Positions 24,450-34,127 of a DNA stretch of 64,000 nucleotides are shown here, in pieces. The notes beneath the pieces are model-generated. The model was given only the letters and a program-made list of their open reading frames with translations, searched no databases and was not told the origin of the DNA. This DNA comes from Aspidiotus rigidus (taxonomy: Eukaryota > Arthropoda > Insecta > Hemiptera > Diaspididae). The stretch spans positions 2,030,001 to 2,094,000 of the forward strand of contig JAVHKY010000008.1 of the NCBI GenBank assembly GCA_035079385.1. Reading direction: 5' to 3'. Within the stretch, counting starts at the first letter, position 1; each line of letters starts with the position of its first letter. The position numbers and the translations under genes were made by a program.

Positions 24450-25765
24450 AGATTTGTACAATTGAAAAACACCTTTTTCAATTCTAGAACAGTAGAACGA
24501 TCACAAATTTTGCTCTCTGCTGCCGAGGAGTTCATTACCCTTTTGAAAACTTGTCTCGACTATAATGTTTGCCAATTTAAAAACAATATTTATCGTTTCC
24601 CTGATGGTCTTCCTCCTTCAACCCCTCTAATCGCAGAAATCTTCATGAAGACTCTAGAAAAGGAAATATTCTCCTCTGATAATATGCTTGTGAACCTGGT
24701 GGAATACTGGTACCGATACGTAGTATGACGTTTTGTGTCTATGGAACGGTACGATTCCTCACGCTCGAGATCGGCGTATCCAATATCAATTTCTTAGATC
24801 TCTCTATCGCCATTAAAGACGGCCGACATGAATTCAGTATTTTCAGAAAGCCCACTCACACTGATCATGTGATTGATGGCTCTTCTTTCCACCCCCCTTC
24901 TCACAAGCATTCTGCCTTCCATTCAATGATCCATCGATTAGTGTTCATCCCCCTCACTTCAGCGGCCTTCAAAAAAGAATTAGACACTATCACTCATATA
25001 GCGAAGACCAACAATGTCAAAATAGACATTCATGAGTTAGTCCGCAAAAAACTCATCTCACGTACTCTCAATTCTCTTGTCCTTCAATCTTCAGGCAAAC
25101 AGAAAGAGAAAAAAGAGAAATGGATCCGGCTTCCCTACCTCGGCAGTGGTTCTCATAAAATATCTCGTTTACTCAAAACCTTCCATTATCGTCCCGCTTT
25201 CTATACTGTAGACACCACAAAACGTCTTCTTTCGAGTCTCAAAGATCCGGTACTCGAAAAGGACCAAAGTGGTGTTTACAAACTCCAGTGCAGCGATTGC
25301 CCCTCTGTTTACATTGGCGAAACAGGTCGTAAACTGAACACCAGAGTCAAAGAACATGAGAGAGCCGTCATTAACAATACGCCGGAAAAGTCTGCCTTTG
25401 CTTCCCATCTCCTGGAAACAGGTCATAATTTCGATAAGAATAGTGGTGTTCATCTCCACATATAGAGAGTACTAAAAGAAGACGTCGCACACTGGAGAGC
25501 ATTGAAATCCCTAAGGTCAGTTCTAATATACCAATCTCAACATAGTAAACGAGAACGTCCCCTTTCTCTCACTTGCTCATAAAGTCTACGAACACGTCAA
25601 TCAAGAATGACGAATTTATTTTTATTTTTTTAGTTTTTCCATGTTTTGACCTTTCTTTATGTTGTACTTGTGAGTTTATTGTATTCGATGTTCTCTTAGT
25701 TTAGTTTGATAATGATCGTTGATCGAAACGCGTCACTGTATTATACTGCTGTTTCAGTGTATATC
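24450..25765 (+). pseudogene. Penelope-like element 2, decayed
   Basis: A second family member, clearly diverged from element 1. 24462-24728 covers the RT region just before the catalytic motif (AEIFMKTLEKEI, then YWYRYVV and a stop where YRYVDD is expected). After a frame change, 24725-25465 reads NFLDLSIAIKD, RKPTHTDHVID, and a GIY-YIG domain GVYKLQCSDC..VYIGETGRKLNTRVKEH, followed by a stop at the H of FDKNSGVHLHI. The frame carries on in another phase (LKEDVAHWRALKS). The N-terminal half of the RT is missing. The 3' end is near 25765, after a remnant hammerhead-like motif and AATAAAC. Confidence 0.5.
25706..25729 (+). ncRNA. Decayed hammerhead-like motif in Penelope element 2
   Basis: TTGATAA (25706-25712) stands where CTGATGA would be, followed by GATC-gtt-GATC (25714-25724), which can form a 4 bp stem II, and then GAAAC (25725-25729). 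Two changes in the catalytic core make it inactive if it is a hammerhead. Position near the element's 3' end supports the reading. Confidence 0.5.
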
Positions 25766-27789
25766 GTAATAAACAAATTTTTTGCAAATTTATTTTCTCC
25801 TTTATTCCTCAACCGAAATTTATTCAAATGGGAGGAGAGTAAATTCTTCATCGCAATTACTTTTTCAAAACTATTCATTTTTTCAGAGAAAGTGGAGCCA
25901 ATTTATCCCCTCGTTTTTCGACTTCCGACTATGCCATAGGCATGTCATAAAAAATAATTATGTAGGCCTAGCCGATCGTTATGTCACTCTATATTGATAC
26001 TCGTATATATACGTGAACTGATTTTCTTTGTTTCTACTTGATACTTTACAAATACGCCGAAAACGTAGTTATTTGGATTTCTCGTGGTCGCAAAACAAAA
26101 AAAATATTGTCGAGGTGAATTTTCCAAGAAATGACTTATAGGTCTGCTTCGAAACAATTTTCTCGTCTATTTACTTGTACGAGTACCGCTAACATTAAGC
26201 GCAACTTCTTAGTTTTCCACCTCTACAATAAATCTCGCATTAATCCGAGCTCCCTCTTTGATTATACTCTATGATACCGCAGACTGCGGCCGGTTTGTGA
26301 TCTCCTAGCTTTCTCTTTCTTCACGTCCATAATTACGACCACGAATAAATACGAGAATCTGTTCGTATGTGCTTTTTTAGATGGAAATCATCGGTCACTT
26401 TCCCTATAAGTACGTTGTCCGTATTTTTTTTTCTCCCTACCATTTTTTGCTTCTCCGGAAGGCGAATTTTGATAATCGAGACGGAAAACCAAGACCGCAG
26501 GTACTTCGTAGTCTTCGATCGCGTAATTCATTACATGTTGTTCGACCACATAGCGCTGTATATTTCGCGCCGAATTAATTCGTTTACGATATCATCCTCC
26601 TGCATTCGAGCAACTCGTTTTGTGTAAATAATTTTATTGTAGTTTTTGATGCACAGTTGTACAGTTATAGTATTAACAATCCTGTTTGTATTCAATCGTA
26701 ACCGTGAATGATGATGTGACTCGTGCGGTTTTATGCGATAATGATGGTCGAATCGTGACGGAGCGTATTTTCAAAAACTTGTTCGGACTTTTGAGGGCGA
26801 TTTTTTTCCATACTCACTTGTAATAACGGTAAGTAGTCCAAAAAAAATAGTTTTTCTTATTTATTTGTGTAACTTCAGCAGTTTTTACGGGGTGTGAAAT
26901 CACATAGGTTTGTCTCCTGAGGAACTCGTGATATGTTCCGCTATCGGCAATATTCATCTTTCTGGTGGGGGGCATTCTTTTGCGGCGAATAATTTATGCA
27001 ATCCGTAGATCATTATCTTCGCTTGCGTGCATTCTTCTATCGTATAATGCGTGCACGCAATTTTTGAAAGTGGCGTACCGCGACGTAAGAACTTCTTTAC
27101 GTGAAACCTCTTCCAAAAAGTTGCTTTAATTTTAACCTACGAAAGAGGGTCATTCAAGACGCCCACTTGTAGACTCATAGATGTATTACTGTTTTTGATA
27201 CGAGTACCTAAGTATTCATGGAATTGAGAAATCGTTGAATATCTCTCTGCAATCATTAAATCTTCATCTCGCATAGTTTCTTAAAAAATATAGACACGCT
27301 TGAGATATGTAATACAATTTATTTGGGTATCTCCTGCAGTTCAACCGTTGTAATTAAACCGCAGATCATCTTTGCAAAAAATATACGAAATAAAATAAAA
27401 ATATAAACAACGTCAAATATTCGATATTTTATTTCGGTTGAAAATTATATCCTTGAAGCGAGTAAAGATTATACGTTGCATTACGTAATCCTTGACATTA
27501 ATACAACCGACTTTTATGTATCGAACATGTTTTACGATTAGGAATTCCGGTGTCTGGCATTCATCCATTCGTTGTCCGAGATGCTGCGGACATGTAGTTC
27601 AAAGAGAGATTCGAAAAAAAATTCATAATTGCGGATGGTTTCAAGAGTGAAATTTTGAAACCATAAAAAATGACTCGAGAAATCGTATAGCTCACTTTGT
27701 TCGCTGTTCACGGAGTCTCCCAGCGGGAAACTCGTTTTATGAGAGATTTTTCGATTTCAATAATCGATATAGATAATTAAGTAGATATA

Positions 27790-28060
27790 ATTGTTTAGAA
27801 AAGTTAAATTGGGTCAGCGGCCCTTCGCATTCACACTCTTCTCGATGGTCGAAATTTTCAAGTTCTCCTCCTCTTATGAGCAGCTCGAATGTGAAACTTT
27901 TCTAAGTCTCTCTTGCAATCTGTTGGCGTGTAGCTCGAAGGTGACATTTTTTCAAGTCCTCCTCCTCTTGTATTGCTGTATATGGTCGAATTTTCTTCAA
28001 GTCGTCTCTTCCAATATACTTAGCTGGATCGTTAAAATTTTTTCAAGAATCACCTCCTGA
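27790..28060. repeat. Dispersed GGAGGGGGACTT-type repeat, tract B
   Basis: Three diverged units of the form (a)gctcgaaggtgacatttttcaagtcctcctcctcttgta run in tandem at about 50-70 bp spacing. They match units in other tracts of this window (1880-2320, 28500-28700, 40880-41360, 42660-43440, 50150-50520, 54490-55050). Confidence 0.5.
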
Positions 28061-28499
28061 TCTTTGAGTACTTAAAAAATAGGGTATCATTATTCTTAGG
28101 TACTGCGGATAAAACGTTTAAATTTTTTTTGGTACATTGAACTCTAAATTTTTAATCATGATGAGAAGTCGAACACAGATAGGTGCGTTCCTATAAAGAT
28201 AGAGAAGGTAAGCACAACATTGGTCACAACCATGCACGGAATTATTATCAGTACATTATCTTTCCTTGAAGTTGGATTTCATTGAGAGTCGCGACTGGTG
28301 TTATGCAGGCTCAAAGTGATTTTGTTTGGGACAACTCAAAAGCGTGGGAGGGATGTTGGACTTCAAAGTGGACAGTCGGAGAAATCGCAGCTCAATTCTC
28401 TTTCTGTTGCCTTATGTCATGCCCAAAGTTAAGTAGAAGTGAGATGGGTGCCTCAGCTCTTTTAGTTAGTTATCAAAACTCACGGATTCTTTAACGGAG

Positions 28500-28700
28500 T
28501 TAAACAAGGAGTAGCAGGGCACCTGTTTTATGGAGCACGTGGATCTGAAAAACGTAGATTGTAACGTCAAAAGGGTGACCTATGACGTCATCAAATTGTG
28601 ACGTCACAGGCCCGCACTTTGGAGCTATATAGAATGGGAGGGGAACATGAAAATGTAGCGATCTCCGAGCTATACACGATATGATACGAGGGGGACGTAG
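28500..28700. repeat. Dispersed repeat, tract C, with TGACGTCA palindromes
   Basis: Opens with GAGTAGCAGGGCACCTGTTTTATGG, a diverged form of the CAGGGAACCTG palindrome seen elsewhere, followed by tatgacgtcatc and gtgacgtcac palindromes and then gagctatatagaatgggaggggaac units. The same three components recur in tracts at 40880-41360 and 54490-55050. Confidence 0.5.
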
Positions 28701-29594
28701 AATACCTCAGAAGGATGTTCTGAGTCTTCTGGTGTTTGAAGCGTTGCATATCTGGCTCATTGAAGGGGCTAAGTCAATTGATGTATGAAGCATTGCATAT
28801 CTAGTCAGTCGAAGGGGCTATCATTCAGGACACCGACCATAGGAGGCTGACACGTTGCTCTCTATAAGTTGTCGAAAATGATATAGGTAAAATCAGAAAA
28901 AATTTTAATGGAAGTTGAAATTAAGGCTCAATTTACCGGAAAAGTAAAAAAAAAATATATATATTCCGAAAGTGTCGCGTCACGTTGCGCATGTCAAAGA
29001 CGGTGTTGGTTAGTCATCAATTCGTTCAACTGCGGGAAATCCGTTCGATTTTAATCATCATTTGGACGCTGTGGATGCCCATTAATATAATGAGAACTTA
29101 ATGACTGCTACGTCTCGTCAAGTCATATTTGGTTGGCTCTCGTTTTCAAAAAGCGAAGACGCGGATTTCAAATCAGCAAACGAATCTAAGTTTAATGTAA
29201 AGCTGATAGAGGTTGTAAAAATTCTAGATTAATCATCGTCCAAATTCCAATTCGACTACGATGTAGAATTTAACTCCCTTCAAATCGCGTCAGTTTTTTC
29301 TTTAAAAATAATCTACGTATGAAGACGACCATTTTCTCGCGGAGAGATTGTTCAAAGGAGTCGCGCAAAAATACGGGAAGAGGAATTGCAATTTGAGTTG
29401 CGGTATTACGCCAGCGAAGAGCAGTGTTGTCGCGTAAAACGTTGTGCGCTGTGAGTGAAAGATAATGGGGTTTTCCAATAAGTATTCCAAAGTTTTGATT
29501 TTTCTGTCAACTTTTTTCTTAGAGAATAGAATTGAATCCTTCCAAGTTATGACGTAGACTTTTGGTTGGAAACGTTTTCCGTGACAGACACAAT

Positions 29595-29681
29595 TACAGT
29601 ATAATAAAAACGGCTTTGCTATCACTTATGGATCCTACTCAGTAAATAAAGTGATAGCAAAGCCGTGTTTATTATACTGTA
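29595..29681. repeat. Near-perfect 33 bp inverted repeat (hairpin)
   Basis: Arms 29595-29627 (tacagtataataaaaacgg then ctttgctatcactt) and 29649-29681 (aagtgatagcaaagccg then tgtttattatactgta) pair with one or two mismatches around a 21-base loop. The duplicated string gtagacttttgg occurs at both outer sides (near 29552 and 29680). No function assigned; a MITE remnant is the simplest reading. Confidence 0.5.
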
Positions 29682-30347
29682 GACTTTTGGGGCTGCGCCC
29701 CCTTCCTTGGTTGTTCTTGTAATTGGCTGAACATAAAACGTGAGGACGCAGCTTCCGAATTTGCTGTCTTGGTTGAAAAACAAGAAATGCAAAAAAACAA
29801 AGAGAAATCCCATTTATGACTGAATTTATGATTGAGTTTAGTCTATTATATTAAAGGCTAATTGATAAAGTAGGAGAGGTCGAAATTTTTTCATTCTGCA
29901 AAGTAAAGAGGAAGCCTAGTATAGAGTATAGAATGAGCTGGTTAGCCTAGCATACAGATATGAAGCCTATAGTATATTAAATATCAGACTTAGTAGGTAT
30001 AGCCTAGTATAATATAGTGAAATATTAATGATCTGTCAATTATAATTAATACTATCTAAATAATAATTAAATTAAAGTAAAAAAAAATCATGAATTTTAT
30101 TAATATACATGAAAAATTCTAATAAATTTTTTTATTTAAACAATAGAATATTGAATGAATATTGAAAAAAAAAAATTGATATAAAATGAAAATGAAGCTG
30201 AAAGCTATTACACTCATAATTTAAAAATTAATGTTCTTAATATTTTAATTGATTAACATATGAACATATTCTACTAATCACAAAAATATTAGATAAATAA
30301 AGTTGGCACCTTTTAATTAATATTGTTTACAATAAACTTATCGACGT

Positions 30348-30374
30348 TTCAACGCACCTAGTCGTCAACATCAG
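30348..30374 (-). ncRNA. Hammerhead-like motif abutting the numt
   Basis: On the minus strand CTGATGT (30374-30368) is followed by GACG..CGTT, a 4 bp stem II with one G-U pair (30366-30363 with 30355-30352), and GAAAC (30351-30347). This looks like the end of another Penelope-type or related retroelement. The core deviates from CTGATGA at its last base. Confidence 0.5.
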
Positions 30375-30375
30375 G

Positions 30376-31300
30376 AGAACCGTTTTTATAACTATATCTA
30401 TTATTATTGGAAGAATAAGAAATTGATTTTTTCTATTAATAATTTTATCTACAGATTTAATTTATCCTCGAATAAATAATTCAAGATTTTGATTTTTTTC
30501 CCCTTCTTTAATATTAATGCTTATTAATTTAATTATTTCCAATAATATTAATGCAGGATGAATATTACATCCACCTTTAATTGATAAAAATATGTCAGTA
30601 TATTTTATGTATCATTTATTTTAAGATCAATAAATTTTATTTTATCAATAATTTTTTTTTAAATCATTCACTTCTGATTTAATTAATTTAAATTTATATT
30701 GTTGAGTAATTATAATTACTTCAATTTTATTAATTTTACTTGACCAGTTTTAGCAAGAGAATTACTTAACATTAACTGAAATTAATCTCAAAACAATACT
30801 TTTTAATGCAAGAGGTAATGGAAATCCAGTAATAATTTGAAATTTATTTTCCTGTTTTAGTCATCAAGAAGTTCATATTCTTATTTTACCTGGATTTGAA
30901 ATTATATCACAAATTAAAAGTCAAAAAACTAATAAAATTAAGAATTCTAGTAAAGTAAATGATTTTTGTCTATAGGTTTTATTGCAGGAAGATATCATAT
31001 ATTTACTGCAGGGATTGATATTAATACACAAATATATTTCATAACAGTAACTATAATAATTATTGCTATTCCAACAGGAATTAACATTTTTAGATGGTTA
31101 ATAACATTACATGGATATTATTAACAAAACTGTTCAATAATTATTTATATTATCAGTTGGATTTCTATTAATATTTACAATTCGAGGATATACAGGAATT
31201 GTTTCATCTAATTCAATTATATTATATATCTTCATGATTCTTATTATGTAGTTGCACATTTCCTTTAGAGTTGTTCTTTCAATTAATAAAAAAAAATTAT
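30376..31300 (+). pseudogene. Nuclear mitochondrial insertion: cox1 fragment
   Basis: AT-rich sequence that, read with mitochondrial codons and allowing frameshifts, follows cytochrome oxidase subunit I in order: YPRMNN then FPPSL, WMLHPPL, RSINFILSI, LPVLARELL (usually LPVLAGAIT), GNGNPVIIW, HQEVHILILPGFEIIS, GFIAGRYHIFTAGIDINTQIYF, AIPTGINIF.WLITLHG, and near 31235-31265 HDSYYVVAHF. Some segments are missing (for instance between WMLHPPL and RSINFIL). Several frameshifts and stop codons show it is not functional. Confidence 0.5.
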
Positions 31301-31379
31301 TTTGTAAATTAATAAGATAATTAAATTTAATAATAATAATACTTATATATAAAAAATAATTTATATTTAAAATTAAAGA

Positions 31380-32160
31380 AAAAAAATATACTTCACTGAG
31401 AAATCTTAAATTTAAAGGTCTATTAATTCTAAAAAAAAAAAATAGAAATAAAATTAAATAAAATAAATTTAAAATTTTTATTAATTAATATTAAACGTGA
31501 ATTTCTTAATAAATGTAATAATCCTCTTGTTATAAATAAAAAACAAGACCTAAAACTATAAAAAAAATTCATATAAATAAACATATGAATACTTAATATT
31601 TTATTAGTTATTAACATAATTAAAGAAAAATTTATATAAATTACTAAAGAAATAGCAATTATTAATTTTAAATCTAAAATTTAAAAAATTAATATTGAAT
31701 AATAAATTATTCCAATAAAACTTAAATCAAAAATTAATTTTATTTTAAATAAATTTAAAAATATTATAATACAAATTATACCAAATCTACCTAACTTTAA
31801 AATAACAGAAGATAGTAAAATTGAAAGATTTATTGAAACTTCACAATGAACTTTTAACAATCAATAATGAAACATAAATATTGATATTATTATTAATAAT
31901 ATTAAATTTCTCAAATTTAATAAATTTATTAAATTAAAATTTAATCATAAATTATTTTTAAATATAAACATTAAACTTAAATATGAAAAAACTATTATAT
32001 ACAAAAATAATCAAATGATTAAATTTATTCGCTCATAATAATATCTATCTTTACTAATTATTAAAATTATAACAAATAAAATAATTTCATAACAAATAAA
32101 TTAATTAATTAAACAAATTAATACTAAATTATATAAAAAAGGATATTATAATTAAATAAA
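31380..32160 (-). pseudogene. Nuclear mitochondrial insertion: nad4 fragment
   Basis: On the minus strand, in order from 32160 down: RYYYERINLIIWLFLY, FHYWLLKVHCEVSINLS (family: LWLPKAHVEAPVSGS), ILLSSVILKLGRFGI (family: VLLKLGGYG), then FITRGLLHLLRNSRLILINK (family: ERTSSRSLLINKG) and INRPLNLRFLSEV (family: PPSLNLLGEI). This is NADH dehydrogenase subunit 4. An open stretch at 31429-31617 is part of it, not a nuclear gene. In ancestral insect mtDNA nad4 is on the opposite strand from cox1, as here, but several kilobases away. Confidence 0.5.
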
Positions 32161-32199
32161 TTAATCAATTAATAAAATTAATTTAACTCAACTTCCCAT

Positions 32200-34100
32200 A
32201 CTGTTTCCATATTTTTAAGTCGTTTTCTTTATGTAATCCAGTATACTGATGAACGGCCGAGCAAATTTACCCATTGTGTAGTCAAGGCTCGTTAAAATAA
32301 AATGAATAATATAAAAAAAAAAAAAAAAAAATCAACATTTTTCAGGGCGAACATTTAATTTTACTATAATAAAGGCTAAGCCTATAGTGTACGAGACTAG
32401 TACAATGTATATTAGCCGTAGTATGTTAAAAACTGTATAATGAAGGAAAGAGGATAGAAAATTTTTCCGTCCCTAGGTTTTATACAGTTTTTCGTGATAA
32501 TTTTTCGAAAGTAATCCTAATCTTAAAAGCATATTATGAAATGCTATAACAAATAATCGACGATTTCTCTGTGAAAAAAATTATTGAAATCTTCTCTTCA
32601 CGTACTTACCTAGGTTATTTTGAACGAAAAAAATCGATGCAATTTGAATGGAGTCAGATTTTGTTTAAAAATTTCAAGTGCAGCGTAGAAATGTTTTAAT
32701 TTTTGGTAGAAATCTGTGATGAAAAAAGGTCAATTACAAACATATTCTAAGATACTTTCACGCTTTGTTATTTACGAAATTATTCATAATAATATGTTAA
32801 AAATCGATGAGGTATTCGCTCTCTAAGCTGTTGTTGTTGCTTTTTTTTTAAATCATAAATTAATCTCTTTCTCTTGCTTCAAGTCGCTCTGCAGACTAAT
32901 TCGAATAAAATTTAGCTACCTGTTTATAATTGATACAGTGTGCTATAAGAATGTAGTCATGAAGACTACGTTCCAACAATGAGCAATGATGAGAGGTAGA
33001 GCAACGGGTACCATTCGACAAAACTTGTTCAAACTTAGAGTACGGATATACATATGCAATGAATTCAATCTTATCGAGAATGCGAATCAATGAATTGTGA
33101 CCAGACTAAATAGTTCGGTGAAAACTTTTCCTGACCAAGCATTAAAGAGAACCACTTTTGACATTCTTCGACGGAACAAAATTTTCAAATATACCTACAT
33201 TCGACTCATTATACGAACAACTATTTAAGTATCATATCTGAGTAACGAGCTATAAAATTTCTATTAAATCAATTAGGTACCTATCTTAGAATTTGAAAGT
33301 TGACTTAGAAATTTGTACAGAAGAAGAGAGATGCGTTAAGATAATTAGTTACCGCCCACACTCAATTTGTTTCATTCATTTTAGTCACCTCAAATGGTAT
33401 GAATGCTATCCAATCTGAACCACCTTACTGCTGGACTCAAGTTCTGACGGATGCTCTTGAACAATAACTTCGTGAGTAAATGAGCGAGTAACGCAAAATT
33501 TGCAATGGATACACGCCTCCTCTGACTTGTAAGACTTGACTGTCAAGTTCATTGAAAGTATATTGAAACCTACGTACTTTACAGTTTTGTTTGAGATCAC
33601 AACTCATATTCTAGATCATCTCCCCCCCCCCTCGAAATTTACCCAATGCGGCTAAAATGTCCGGTGTCCGCCATCCAGCCAGCCGACTGTCAACCTAACT
33701 TAACTTGATAGGAGGACAAAACCTAACCTAACTATAGGAGGGAGAAAATTTTTCAAGTCTACCTTGAAATTTTTCCTAAGTCCAACTCTTTCATTAGGAT
33801 AGGTTAGTTTTTACGAGACGGCGCTTGGCGGACAGCAGGACGCCAAAATTTTCAAAAAAAAACTGTAAAACAGATTCCCTGTCAACAAATAATTCAGTCG
33901 ATCTTAAGACGTAAGCTCTAAGATATTTAAGATTGATTCGAGCTTCGTCAGGTACATTCATGACTCCCTGGGTCAATTATAATTGAACCTCCATTAGAAA
34001 TGAACACAGAGCTTTATTATTTGAAGCTTGCAACGTACCTACAACGGTATCGTGATATATGTAGCCAGTTATTCAATTCACAGCTACTAATTGTTCATTC
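32200..34100. other. Region between numt and FAR coding start
   Basis: A poly(A) run at 32311-32330 and CTAGTATA-type text at 32370-32430 follow the numt. The remainder has no recognised gene. An acceptor-like ccttttcag ends at 34108, 19 bases before the FAR start codon, implying that at least one non-coding 5' exon of FAR lies in or before this region. Confidence 0.5.
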
Positions 34101-34127
34101 CTTTTCAGGGTTCATCGAATCAAGAAA

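Larger units (their letters stand above)
22272..24450 (+). mobile_element. Penelope-like retroelement 1
   Basis: The borders are approximate. The left border is inferred from TACAAGCAACACACG (about 22270), resembling TATAAGCAACTAATA beside the 3' hammerhead-like motif (24431-24445). If real, the element starts at the equivalent of the ribozyme cleavage site, a layout consistent with Penelope-element biology. The coding frame occupies 22322-24169, followed by about 280 bp of 3' sequence with two diverged copies of a ccaatcacaa..agc..tt(g)ta(g)cc unit (24228-24252, 24302-24333). A second, different Penelope-like element follows directly. Confidence 0.5.
25770..29590. other. Intergenic region, no coding gene recognised
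   Basis: The block 25960-26830 has more CG dinucleotides and less repeat content than its flanks and ends in GTAATAACG|gtaagtag (near 26830), a good donor-like site. It could be a non-coding first exon and promoter for a downstream plus-strand gene such as FAR, but that is speculation. Copies of the dispersed GGAGGGGGACTT family lie at 27790-28060 and 28500-28700. ORFs such as 28282-28494 and 29302-29813 show no domain. Confidence 0.5.

Noticed and set aside
22579..25459. Minus-strand ORFs opposite the Penelope coding regions
   Set aside because: Shadows of the plus-strand reverse transcriptase frames.
29302..29813. Two adjacent minus-strand ORFs
   Set aside because: They cover the 33 bp hairpin and AT-rich text; no domain, no splice consistency.
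31429..31617. ORF on the minus strand that could be called a small membrane protein
   Set aside because: It reads through nad4-derived numt sequence; neighbouring text matches nad4 in order with stops.
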